DNA from: Strigamia acuminata | Taxonomy: Eukaryota; Arthropoda; Chilopoda; Geophilomorpha; Linotaeniidae | Assembly: GCA_949358305.1 (NCBI GenBank) | Contig: OX442318.1 | Span: forward strand, 11,824,517 to 11,888,516 | Reading direction: 5' to 3' | Length of the DNA: 64,000 bases | Part shown: positions 22,334 to 32,500 of the stretch, one piece after another | Position numbering within the stretch: the first letter of the stretch is position 1 | Layout: each line of letters begins with the position of its first letter | Translations under genes and position numbers: made by a program | The notes under the pieces: generated by a model | The model's database searches: none | What the model was told of the DNA's origin: nothing | What the model saw: the letters and a program-made list of their open reading frames with translations, nothing else

Positions 22334-23263
22334 CCGGCAATGGCCTTTATGGGGCGGCAACTTTTTACCCATATTGATCTGGTCAAGCCAAGGACGGTCG
22401 AATGGGAGCCCAGAGGTGCAAGTCTTGAGAGAGTTTTTGAATTGGGGCAGGCGGTTTGGTGGAAAACCTTTCCGGCGATGAAACCGCCGTGGAAGGCCGG
22501 AGTCGTCATCGAGCGTAGAGGTGATGTGGTGTACGTGGTCAAGGATCTAGAGTCTGCTAAAGAGATGGTCAGACACATTAATCATTTGCGAAGACGAGAA
22601 GTGACTGATACGATTGGGGCAGAAATGCCACGAAATGCCACAACATTCCCAATGGTAACGCCGGAAACCCAAACCCCGCTAATTTTACCTACTATTTACA
22701 GAAGATTGGCGAAGCCAGCACCTCCACTTGCGGTTAGGCCAATAATTCCGCCGGTTGCGGATCCTCAACCACTTGAAATTGCAGCCGTGCCACCAATGGA
22801 GGGGGCACCGTTACCTGAGTTGGTTGTGGATATTGCGGGTCTCCCAGCCCAGCCCGCAAGAGATTCGACGCTGCGATTGTCAGCAGTTGGCATGACCCCG
22901 CCTGAAATCACAGAAGCTTTGGGAGGGCGAGTGGTCAGAGTGCCGATTGATCAGCACCCGTTGACTCCGCTCAGATCGGTTGTTCGTGTCACAAGAAATT
23001 TAAACCCATTTTATCGTGAAGAGTCGTCTGGGGAGGAAGAAGTAGACGACGTCCAAGATTTAATTCCAGCTTATCATCGGCCGCTTTCCCAGCCAAGACA
23101 GTCCAAGCAAGGAACTAGGGTGGCCGATATGATGCGGTTAGAGCCAATACTGGACGAGGCAGAGCCGATCGATGATTTGATGCAGGCAGGAACTTCATCG
23201 ACAGCGGATCCTGTAATGCAAGACTTACCAAGCAAGAATGTTACCTTGAGAAGGAAAAGTTAA
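22334..23263 (+). CDS. Element A gag-pol, 3' part (integrase C-terminus and tail)
   Basis: 310 codons including the TAA stop at 23261-23263. Directly after the second GTCT the frame reads SPAMAFMGRQLFTHIDL, the normal continuation of a Mag-type integrase (SP..L..GR.L.T..D), then W..G.V..R.GD..Y.V and RHINHLRRR, the C-terminal beta-barrel. A Pro-rich and acidic tail follows. Together with 1624-5367 the uninterrupted reading would be about 1557 aa. Confidence 0.9.
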   Translation, partial: PAMAFMGRQLFTHIDLVKPRTVEWEPRGASLERVFELGQAVWWKTFPAMKPPWKAGVVIERRGDVVYVVKDLESAKEMVRHINHLRRREVTDTIGAEMPRNATTFPMVTPETQTPLILPTIYRRLAKPAPPLAVRPIIPPVADPQPLEIAAVPPMEGAPLPELVVDIAGLPAQPARDSTLRLSAVGMTPPEITEALGGRVVRVPIDQHPLTPLRSVVRVTRNLNPFYREESSGEEEVDDVQDLIPAYHRPLSQPRQSKQGTRVADMMRLEPILDEAEPIDDLMQAGTSSTADPVMQDLPSKNVTLRRKS

Positions 23264-23372
23264 AAAGACGAAACTTCAAAAGATTAGTTTTAATTAAAAT
23301 TAGACAATATTGCAAAATTTAAAATGTATTGAACGTTACTATAGCATTTACTGTAAATATGAAGTGGGGAGG

Positions 23373-23597
23373 TGTTGTGTAACCCTGACTTCATATATTT
23401 AATACCAATAATGGAAAATGTCGGAAACAATGTGAACACCTAAGAATGATTTTGTACGAGGCAAATCCGTGTGTAACCTAGCAATAAAGAGAAACAGAAC
23501 GATTCATTCCATGTTCGTAGCTACAGAGGGATGTTGATATACAGAGTCAGAGTCAGTTATTTATAATGAAACCAATTTATTTGGGACATATTCTACA
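23373..23597 (+). repeat. 3' LTR of element A
   Basis: 225 bp, matches 1222-1446, followed by ACACC (23598-23602). Confidence 0.92.
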
Positions 23598-23602
23598 ACA
23601 CC

Positions 23603-24237
23603 CTGGTTAAAATGTTGGAAGTTTTGTCAAACAAAGTGATGAATTAGTAAAAGAAAGCTGCAAATTGACGAATAAAACCAAAGAAAGAGGAAACAGCGAC
23701 TCGAAAGATCTTGGCAGAGAAGAAGGACCAAATTTCACTAGGAAAATTGTCGATGCGCTCATTGAAGTCATAAAACGCAACCGTGAAACAAGTAGTCAAG
23801 AACATCAGACGATCTGCAAGGAGGCGGCTCCAGGGACAATGAAAGAAAGGGGGAAGCTAATGGGAATGATTTTTACGAAGATGATGATGATGAAGAAAGT
23901 ATCGACATGTACCAACCGTAATACCAAATGTTGCCATTCTTTCCTGCCAGTATCTCCACATATCCCTATGTAGATCCGTACCAATACGCAGGTCTTTGGA
24001 CGCCAATACATAGGTCTTTGGTGATCCAAATCAATGGACTGTTAAACTATTAAACTGTTAAAATTTTTAATTAAATAAAAAAAAATTTTTAATTAAATAA
24101 AAAAAAAATTTTAATTAAATAAAAACAAGCAAGTTGATTTTAATTAAACAAATTAACATTTATTGAATGCAGGCTGGTTGCATTTTTTAAAAATATTTTC
24201 AATTTTTTTTTACAAAATTTTTATTGAAAAAATATAA
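23603..24237 (+). other. Unrecognised segment with a short Lys/Glu-rich frame
   Basis: A plus-strand frame (23665-23973, open further upstream to about 23610) encodes a charged peptide (TKERGNSDSKDLGREEGP) and then shifts into an acidic frame near 23880. No family recognised. 24060-24240 is A/T-rich with three AATTTTTAATTAAATAAA units. Confidence 0.3.
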
Positions 24238-24394
24238 CTAAAATCTTGTCCATCCTCCATTAACCTGTTGGACACGATGCATTCGCACTGGCACGGATGC
24301 ATAAAGTTGACAGATAAATTGCAGATCACGCCTGATTTCATCCCAAACAGTCTGGATCTGTTCCCAAAGTTCATTTGGATTAGACGCAAACACC
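24238..24394 (-). pseudogene. Tc1/mariner-type transposase C-terminal fragment
   Basis: About 52 codons ending in TAG at 24238. The peptide has the typical end of Tc1-like DDE transposases: NPNELWEQIQTVWDEI followed by SVPVRMHRVQQVNGGWTRF before the stop, matching the family pattern NL.ELW..IQ..W..I ... SM..R...V....GG.T.Y. No catalytic DDE residues remain, so it is a 3' remnant. It is preceded by an acceptor-like TCTGTCAG. Confidence 0.65.
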
Positions 24395-24429
24395 TGACAG
24401 AGAAAAGTTTTATTAGTAATCTGGTGATC

Positions 24430-24716
24430 TCAGTGTGTTTTTATTATTTTTGTCGAAAAAATTATCACCACTAAGAAATATTGTATTTTTCTTAATTACT
24501 AACTTGTAAGTGCCTTGTATCGCAGGTAAGTGATCAGCCTGCGGGGGCAGCTGGCCACAAAACCAGTGTTCCCACTTAGCACCTCTGTATTTGTGGAATA
24601 AGAAATTGCTCTGGTGCTGAGTTGACATTTTCGAAATCGTTTTCAAACACAAAATCCATGATTTTCTCTGCGTGTGCTCCATTCATGAAATAATGTAGAG
24701 TTTGCTATGTATTTAC
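24430..24716 (-). repeat. Duplicated segment, copy 1 (possible Pif1/Helitron helicase fragment)
   Basis: Matches 29313-29577 over about 265 bp with scattered differences and a ~25-bp insertion. On the minus strand it carries a broken version of the frame described under copy 2. Confidence 0.6.
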
Positions 24717-24945
24717 AGTAGAGCGCGAGGTGATTTTGTGATTCGGAATTTATTCACCAGATGGGACAAGCGTGCGTTTAAAATTTAAATGGCGGAAAAA
24801 TTAACCGAGTGTTCCTTCACGCAGTGCGGAAAATCGAGGATTTAACCTGATTTCATCGGTACTCAAAAGTTGCAACCTTGTTTGTTTAGTTCATTTATCC
24901 ATTATATCATGTTTTATTAGTAAATATAGGATCGCCGGGTATGAA

Positions 24946-24994
24946 ATGGAAGAAAATGTGATTTCATCCGACGATCAAAAATACGTCCCGAAAG
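24946..24994 (+). CDS. Importin-beta-like gene, exon 1
   Basis: Starts ATGGAAGAAAAT and ends AAAG|gtaccg after 16 codons plus one base. The short acidic N-terminus has no diagnostic motif; it is included because its phase fits the next exon exactly. Confidence 0.55.
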
Positions 24995-25059
24995 GTACCG
25001 GAAAATTGGAAAGAAAAGAAATGTTATTTTAATTTAAATAATGTGACATCCACTTGCAG

Positions 25060-25103
25060 ATAATTGGAAACTAATTCTGCACGATGCTGTTCGCAGCAAC
25101 TTG
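25060..25103 (+). CDS. Importin-beta-like gene, exon 2
   Basis: 44 nt between ttgcag and gtgggt. It encodes NWKLILHDAVRSNL, equivalent to the first HEAT helix of importin beta (A..FLE.A...NL). It joins exon 1 (1-base carry) and exon 3 (phase 0). Confidence 0.6.
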
Positions 25104-25169
25104 GTGGGTAAAATTGTAATTTTCTTAGCGAAAATTAAAATTTGTAAATAAATGTCGACGTATTTACAG

Positions 25170-25352
25170 GAGGAGATTTTAGTACACATTTCGGACGAGT
25201 TGAACGAAAATTCGGACGATCCTGCAATCCGAGAAGCGGCCGCGTATCAGTTAAAATGCGCTCTCACGTCGCCGGATCCACAAGTGAAAATGAAGAAACG
25301 AGAAAAATGGCTCTCGTTTTCCCAACCCAGCCGAACGTACATCAAGAAAAAC
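25170..25352 (+). CDS. Importin-beta-like gene, exon 3
   Basis: 61 codons between a ttacag acceptor and AAC|gtaatc. It reads REAAAYQLKCALTSPDPQ..., matching the importin-beta N-terminal region (RVAAGLQIKNSLTSKDP) that binds Ran, and then KKREKWLSF...YIKKN, matching Q..W...........KNYV. The protein imports NLS cargo through nuclear pores in its normal form. Identity to metazoan importin beta is low by eye, so it is a fast-evolving paralog or decaying copy. Confidence 0.7.
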
Positions 25353-25411
25353 GTAATCGAATCAACACGAATGTACCGAACCGTTTATTAATCGTGTTTT
25401 TACGCGTCTAG

Positions 25412-25609
25412 ATATTGAAATGTTTGAGTTTGGAGATGCGCACGCCGAATTTGATAGCGCAATGCGTGTCGCACATCTCGTGCGCGGAATTGCCGCTCGG
25501 CGAATGGAAGGAATTGCCCACTTTTTTCGACTCGAACGTGACAAATGTCGAAAATGGTGAAAATCTGAAGCAGATTACATTGGATACTATTAATTGTATA
25601 TGCGACGAA
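25412..25609 (+). CDS. Importin-beta-like gene, exon 4
   Basis: 66 codons between cgtctag and GAA|gtaaag. It reads ILKCLSLEMRTPNLIAQCV, then SCAELPLGEWKELP, VTNVENGENLKQITLDTI and CICDE. This follows importin beta step by step (V...L......P..ASQCV, ACAEIPVNQWPELI, NVTN....EH.KESTLEAI, YICQD). The order and spacing are conserved, which makes chance unlikely. No stop or frameshift. Confidence 0.75.
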
Positions 25610-25667
25610 GTAAAGTTTCAATCGCTTTTGATTATTTCCGATCAATTCTGATGAGCAATTTGCATAG

Positions 25668-25744
25668 GACACGCAATTCGGCACCGATCAGCTGAACGAT
25701 TCGATTATTAGGATTATATTTCATGTTTTGAAATATGAAAAAAG
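25668..25744 (+). CDS. Importin-beta-like gene, exon 5
   Basis: 25 codons plus two bases between tgcatag and AAAG|gtattg. It reads TDQLNDSIIRIIFHVLKYEK, aligned with importin beta Q....NEILTAIIQGMRKEE. Confidence 0.65.
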
Positions 25745-25804
25745 GTATTGCAGAAAATAGAAATATTTATTCGGCAGTAATTTGGATTTTTTTTTAAAAA
25801 ACAG

Positions 25805-25862
25805 TTTTCACTTGAAAATTGCCGCGTTGAATAATATAACCTATTTTTGTGTTTGGCTATCG
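25805..25862 (+). CDS. Possible importin-beta-like exon 6
   Basis: After aaacag the frame required by exon 5 (two-base carry) reads SFHLKIAALNNITYFCVWLS, similar to importin-beta NVKLAATNALLNSL; a donor-like gtacga follows. No further exon is visible up to 26.2 kb, so the gene appears truncated or disrupted after about 200 residues. Confidence 0.4.
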
Positions 25863-25869
25863 GTACGAA

Positions 25870-27180
25870 ACGTACGCTTTAAACTGAAGGAATAAATTTT
25901 AATTTTTATTGAAAAATCGTCAATTTTTGATTTTTATCAACCGTTTTTACTTTGAAACAAACTACTGTTATTGCAATAACGAGAAGTAAGTGATATAAAA
26001 AATTAGAAATTACGTCGGAAAAACTAAGAAAAATGCAAATGCCGAATCGAATCGAATATTTTTTAATATTTCAATAAGATTTCCAAAAAAAATAAGTAAA
26101 AAGAAATGATAAAAAAAACTAGAAATGCTCAAAGAATATCGTAAAAAGAATGAAAATTTTCCAAAAATATCGTAAAAACAATAAAAAAAAAGGCAAAAAA
26201 TACGAATAGAAAGCAACAAACGGCGTAAAAGCTATACAGTATATCCCGGTTCGCCATTTTGACGAGGCCATATTGGAATGCGGCTCTGGGCAGCGCCTAG
26301 CTCTTTCTGATTCCTCATGTAATCGCTGTATTTATTCTTCCTGCGTGTCGAATCGAATTAATTCCATCGTCCGATCGATCGGTCCTTTCTTGTTGCCCAT
26401 GTCCATTCTCGTGTAATCCACTTGGTCGTCTGAATTCCAAAAGTTTGTCATCACTCATCAGAGAGTTGCATTTTGCCAAATACTACTTGGGGGTCTCGTG
26501 ATCTCGTGATCTCGTGATCTCGGATCGGGAGCAAGTGCGTGTGACGTCACGAAGTATGCTTTTTCACAAATTGGCATAGGATAGGTTGACGTGTGGTTGT
26601 TAAGCCTATTTGTGTGGAGATAGAATTGAAGACTAAAGAATATTGTGAACTAACACCGGCATTTGAAGACTAAAGAATATTGTGAACTAACACCGGCATT
26701 TGAAGACTAAAGAATATTGTGAACTAACACCGGCATTTGATTTGAATTGAATGTTTTGTGCAACATACCGGGTTAAATTGCATTAAATTCATCTTTTAAA
26801 AATAAACAAAAAATTAAGAAATACAATAAATAGGCTACAATAAATAAAATAAAATAAAATAAAATAAAATAAACAAAATAAATAATTTGAATAGAATACA
26901 TACCGGTATACAGTATCCGTGGGAACCGAGCAACAATTGATTGCTCATCTTTGCCAGGGCTCAGCCCCGGCCAACCGTCAAACCGTAAGTCACGACATTG
27001 CATCAGCAACTCTCTCTCTACAACTTTGCAACAGTTAGAGAATTAACGAAATTCGAAAAAATAATAAATAAATGAATTTAGAGAAAATAAATTAGGCTTT
27101 TACTTCCTTTTTTTGAATGCTGATAAAATATATCTATCTCAAGCAAACTCGTGAAATGTCTCTCTCTCATCAAATGTAGC
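25870..27180. other. Noncoding, with small tandem repeats
   Basis: No gene recognised. 26495-26522 is ATCTCGTG repeated. 26627-26737 is a 37-bp unit (GAAGACTAAAGAATATTGTG...) in three copies. 26835-26880 is an (AAAAT)n tract. 27005-27185 is A/T-rich. Confidence 0.5.
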
Positions 27181-27184
27181 ACCG

Positions 27185-28790
27185 ATTTTTGCTAAAAGTT
27201 ATCATTTTTTGCTAAAAGTTATCATTTTTTGCTAAAAGTTATCATTTTTTGCTAAAAATTATCATTTTTTTTGCTAAATCACCGATTTTTACTAAAAATC
27301 ACCGATTTTTCCTAAAAATCACCGATTTTTCCCTAAAAATCACCGATTTTTCCTAAAAATTATCATTTTTTGCTAAAAGTTATCATTTTTTTCCTAAAAA
27401 TTATCATTTTTTGCTAAAAGTTATCATTTTTTGCTAAAAATTATCATTTTTTTGCTAAATCACCGATTTTTTCCTAAAAATCACCGATTTTTCTCTAAAA
27501 ATCACCGATTTTTCCCTAAAAATCACCGATTTTTCCCTAAAATCACCGATTTTCCCTAAAAATCACCGATTTTTCCCTAAAAATCACCAATTATTTCCTA
27601 AAAATCACCGATTTTTCCATAAAAATCACCGATTTTTCCCTAAAATTCACTGATTTTTCCCTAAAAATCACCGATTTTTCCCTAAAAATCACCGATTTTT
27701 CCTAAAAATCACCGATTTTTCCCTAAAAATCACCGATTTTTCCTAAAAATCACCGATTTTTCCCTAAAATTCACCGATTTTTCCCTAAAAATCACCGATT
27801 TTTCCCTAAAAATCACCGATTTTTCCTAAAAATCACCGATTTTTCCTAAAAATCACCGATTTTTCCCTAAAAATCACCGATTTTTCCTAAAAATTATCAT
27901 TTTTTTCCTAAAAATTATCATTTTTTTGCTAAAAATTATCATTTTTTGCTAAAAGTTATCATTTTTTGCTAAAAATTATCATTTTTTTGCTAAATCACCG
28001 ATTTTTTCCTAAAAATCACCGATTTTTTCCTAAAAATCACCGATTTTTCCCTAAAAATCACCGATTTTTCCTAAAAATTATCATTTTTTGCTAAAAGTTA
28101 TCATTTTTTGCTAAAAATTATCATTTTTTTGCTAAATCACCGATTTTTTCCTAAAAATCACCGATTTTTCTCTAAAAATCACCGATTTTTCCCTAAAAAT
28201 CACCGATTTTTCCTAAAAATGACCGATTTTTTGCAAAAAATCAGTGATGTTTACGAAAAAATCGGTGATTTTTACGAAAAAATGATCGATTTTTTACAAA
28301 AAATTACCGATTTTTCCCTAAAAATCACCGATTTTTCCCTAAAATTCACCGATTTTTCCTAAAAATCACCGATTTTTCCCTAAAAATCACAGATTTTTCC
28401 TAAAAATTATCATTTTTTGCTAAAAGTTATCATTTTTTTCCTAAAAATTATCATTTTTTGCTAAAAGTTATCATTTTTTGCTAAAAATTATCATTTTTTT
28501 GCTAAATCACCGATTTTTTCCTAAAAATCACCGATTTTTCCCTAAAAATCACCGATTTTTCCCTAAAAATCACCGATTTTTCCCTAAAAATCACCGATTT
28601 TTCCCTAAAAATCACCGATTTTTCCCTAAAAATCACCGATTTTTCCCTAAAAATCACCGATTTTTCCATAAAAATCACCGATTTTTCCTAAAAATCACCG
28701 ATTTTTTGCAAAAAATCAGTGATGTTTACGAAAAAATCGGTGATTTTTACGAAAAAATGACCGATTTTTTACAAAAAATCAGGGATGTTT
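27185..28790. repeat. A/T-rich minisatellite of two interleaved unit families
   Basis: About 80 units of roughly 20 bp. Family 1 is CACCGATTTTTCCCTAAAAAT; family 2 is TTATCATTTTTTGCTAAAAG. They alternate in blocks. Near 28230-28300 and 28705-28785 units appear in reverse complement (AAAAAATCGGTGATTTTTAC). The long open frames seen here (FFPKNHR repeats) are by-products. Confidence 0.9.
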
Positions 28791-29020
28791 TGAGACCCGG
28801 CGTTTATTCGGGGCCGGCGACAATTGTTGTAATCGTACCTGAGTGCCCGGCGTTTAATCGAATCCCGGCGTTTACTCGAGGCAGTGCGGGATGTACAAAT
28901 GTATTTATACATGAGCAAACTTAGGCAAAAACTCGTGGATTTAATCTGGCAAGACGTGATAAAATAAAATGAGGCAGAATTGAAGAAATTTGAGCAAAAT
29001 ATGCCGAAATCCGTGCTAAA
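28791..29020. other. Short segment with a CCGGCGTTTA motif repeated
   Basis: CCCGGCGTTTA occurs three times (about 28797, 28846 and 28864) with differing tails. Otherwise no signal. Confidence 0.4.
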
Positions 29021-29024
29021 AGCC

Positions 29025-29206
29025 AACGTTTTTTCACTTAACCCAACGTTTTTGAGCCTAACCTAACGTTTTTTAACCTAACCCAACGTGTCTTAACCTA
29101 ACCCAACGTGTCTTAACCTAACCCAACGTGACTTAACCTAACCCAACGTGACTTAACCTGACCTAACGTGTCTTAACCTAACCTAACGTGTTTGAGCATA
29201 ACGAGT
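29025..29206 (+). repeat. Telomere-like CCTAA minisatellite
   Basis: About eight units of AACCTAACCCAACGTGTCTT (20 bp), with TTAACCTAACC in each. The CCTAA core is the complement of the arthropod TTAGG telomere repeat, but it is diluted with ACGTG and so is at best interstitial or telomere-derived. Confidence 0.75.
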
Positions 29207-29212
29207 TTCCAG

Positions 29213-29290
29213 GACGTTTATTTGTCAATTTCGATCGCCGAACGTGGCGAGGAGGAGGAAGAAGTTCCCAAAAAACGAGAAAAATGCATT
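29213..29290 (+). pseudogene. Possible further importin-beta-like exon remnant
   Basis: After a tttccag acceptor the frame reads DVYLSISIAERGEEEEEVP, which resembles the importin-beta segment DLAIEASEAAEQGRPPE. No donor is visible before the repeat at 29313. Weak similarity, and it lies 3.3 kb from exon 6, across the minisatellites. Confidence 0.25.
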
Positions 29291-29312
29291 TTTTATATTT
29301 TTTATTGAATCT

Positions 29313-29577
29313 CTGTGTTTTTATTATTTTTGTCTAATAAAATTATCACCACTAATATTGTATACAAGTCCCTTGTATCGCAGGTGAATGATCAGCCTGC
29401 GGGGGCAGCTGGCCACAAAGCCAGTGTTCCTACTTAGCACCTCTGCATTTGTGGAATAAAGAATTGCTCTGGTGCTGAGTTTGTTGACATTTTCGAAACC
29501 GTTTTCAAACACAGATTCCACGATTTTCTCTGCGTGTGCCTCATTCATGAAATAATGTGGAGTTTGCTATGTATGTA
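29313..29577 (-). repeat. Duplicated segment, copy 2 (possible Pif1/Helitron helicase fragment)
   Basis: The minus strand is open 29548-29324 (74 codons). It contains KLSTRAILYSTNAEVL, which resembles the RAIL..TN.EV motif of Pif1-type helicases found in Helitrons. The rest is not convincing. Copy 1 at 24430-24716 has the frame broken. The segment abuts the BEL element through a short (GTAT)n run at 29570-29586. Confidence 0.4.
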
Positions 29578-32500
29578 TGTATGTGGAAAAGTTCAGAAAA
29601 CAAAGGAATGCAGCGAGGGAAAACGTGCGCGGATTGTTCAACAACTTGAGGAACGCAATAAAGGAAGATCCAGTAAACGAGGTGAAACTTTTTTGTATAC
29701 AAGAACAATTGCAGACCAAACGGACGAAAATCGATAAGTTGGACGTATTGGTGGCCGACGAAATTACTGACCCAAACGAGATTGAACAAGACGCGACGGA
29801 AACAGACGAATTTTTGGACGAGATGATCGCCGCAAAAGTAACTTTGGAAATTACCATCAAAGAAATACAACTAATGAAAAAGCAAGTACCAACAATCAAT
29901 TTACCACTAACTAATCCCATTGTACCTGTACCGAACCCGGCGGAACACTGCACGAGCATGAAATTGCCGAAACTAGAAATCAAGAAGTTCAATGGGACAC
30001 CCGAAACGTGGACGAAATTTTGGTCGAGCTATCAACTGAGCGTTCATAACAACTCCGCATTACCCAAGACCGCGAAGTTTGTCTATTTACGCACGATGGT
30101 CGAAGGACTTGCAGAAAACGCCATCAACGGACTCGAAGTGACCGACGCAAACTACGACAGCGCCATTGCCCTCTTGACCAGTCGATTCGGGAAGAAAGAA
30201 CAGATCGTGAGTGCTCATATGTCTAAATTTTTAGAAATCGAACCAGTAAAACGAGTCGAGGACGTGGCAGCGATGAGAAAGCTGTACGATTTCTGCGACT
30301 TACACGTGAAAAGCCTTGAAAATCTTGGAGTAGCAGCAGAAACGTTTGGAGCATTGCTGTGTCCGATTATCGCAAGAGCCACCCCAGATTCGATACAACA
30401 CGACTTTGCACGACCACGAGGAGACGTACCATGGGTGTTGAAAGATTTTATGGAATTTTTTCGCTTCGAAATTGAAATGAGAGAGAGAACTGAAACAATG
30501 AACAAGAAGGCGAAAGAAATATCAACAATCAAGAAAGAAGAGGTAACTAAGAAACTGAATACGAAAACTAATCCACTTGGCTCCGCCGCAGCGTTGGCAG
30601 CGATTACGTACAAATGTACATTCTGTCAAAAAGAAGAACACACGAGTCCAGACTGTCCGCTGACTCTTGCCGAACAAAAAGCTGCGTGCATGAAGTTTCG
30701 AAGATGTTATCGCTGTCTCAAAGAGGGACACATCGCATCCAAGTGCAAAACCCGATTTCGATGCAAGAAATGCGAAAAGAATCACCACACCTACCTGTGC
30801 GACGCTGAAGAGAAGAAACCAATCGAGACACTGACCTCATCCGCCGTTTTGGAGCAGGAACACCCGGTATCCGTAATGTTTTTGCAAGTACTCGTTGTAG
30901 ATGCGTGTGGACAATCGAAAAAGCGTAAAGTACAGTGTTTTTTGGATGGCGGGTCGCAAAAGACATTTATTACGGAGAAATTGTCTCGAGAACTCAACTT
31001 GGAGAGAGTTGGCGAACAAGATATTGCATTGTTAACTTTTGGAGCAACCGAACCAACAATTGCGAAGAGAAATCGAGTGAAACTGTTAATGAATAATTGC
31101 GATAATGTTGCCTTTAATTTAGAAGTCGAAGCACTAGAAACTCCGTGGATCACGCCAGCGCTGAAGGGACAGACTGACCAGAGAATACTGAACGAACTGA
31201 AGAAACACAACATCAAATTGGCAAACAACGGCAGTACTCTAGTGGACGATGGAGTTTCGATTTTGATCGGAGTGGACAATTTTTGGAAAGTGACCACCGG
31301 AAAACAACACCGACTTGGAGAAAATTTAATGGCAATAGAAACAATTTTTGGTTGGACTTTGCACGGCTCATCTGGGGAGAACAAAGAGATAGTATCGGCG
31401 CTCGTACGGGTAAACAAAATCCTTGTAATCGATAATACTAATGAACTTTTGGAAAAATTTTGGAGTCTCGAAGCAATCGGTATTAAACACGAAACCGTAG
31501 AACGAAACGAAGACGAAGAACAAACGTTAAAACGATTCAAGGAAAACATCGAGTGGGTACAAGATCACTACGAAGTCGAACTGCCGTGGAAATTGAACGC
31601 CAAAGAACTGGACGACAACCGACAACCAGCATTAAAAAGATTTTGGAGTTTGGTCAACCGATTTAGAAAAAATCCGAAGCTGTATTTACAATACAAAGAA
31701 GTGATCATGGAACAACTTAGAACTGGAATCGTCGAGGAAGTACCACAAGAAACCGGAGAAAATAACCCAATTTATTATATTCCACACAGACCCGTGATCG
31801 ACGAGACAAGAGCGACGACAAAACTCAGAATTGTGTACGATGCATCATCACACGCGAAAGGATGCTTCTCGTTGAACGATTGTTTATACAAAGGACCGAA
31901 TTTATTGCCAAAATTACTAAATGTGATTCTCAAATTTAGAACAGGAATTATTGCAGCCATCGCGGATATTGAAAAGGCCTTCCATCGCATCCATCTGAAG
32001 AAGAAAGAACGCGATGTCATGAGATTTCTTTGGCTCGAGGAAAACTGGAACGGAACCGAACCGGCGAAGATAAGAGAACTCAGACAAACTCGAGTACCGT
32101 TCGGCACATCTCCCAGCCCTTTTCTCCTCTCGGCCACCATCGACCATCATGTCGAGGACTTTAAAGAAGAATATCCGGAAACGTGCAAGCGATTGGAGGA
32201 CGAGCGGTATGTGGATGATCTCGTTTCAAGTATAAACAATTTAAAAACCGCTATAAAACTGTACCGTGAAAGTTGTGAAATTCTGAGGAAAGCGGATATG
32301 AGACTAACTAAGTGGAAGACTAATTGTGAACAGCTGAGAAAAATAATTGTAACTGATGACCCGACTTGTGAAGAATCTCTCTCTCAACAAGAGACTAAAG
32401 TTTTGGGGGTGGGATGGAACACAAGAACCGATGAATTAAGTTTAGACATTGCGGAATTGATTAACGGGGTCGAATTAACTAAATACACAAAACGATCAAT

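Larger units (their letters stand above)
1222..23597 (+). mobile_element. Element A: Ty3/gypsy LTR retrotransposon (Mag-like), split by nested element B
   Basis: Two 225-bp direct repeats (1222-1446 and 23373-23597) begin TGTTGTG and end TTCTACA, and look identical base for base. ACACC is present on both outer sides (1217-1221 and 23598-23602), a 5-bp target-site duplication. A purine tract (GAAGTGGGGAGG, 23361-23372) abuts the 3' LTR. The interior is one gag-pol frame opened at 1624, interrupted at 5367/22330 by element B, and resumed to a stop at 23263. The RNase H motif TDASPYGVGAVL and the integrase end resemble the Mag/SURL lineage; the lineage call is inference. LTR identity implies recent insertion. 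Confidence 0.93.

Noticed and set aside
28108-28924. FFPKNHR-repeat ORFs
   Set aside because: By-product of the A/T minisatellite; no start context, splice sites or unique sequence.
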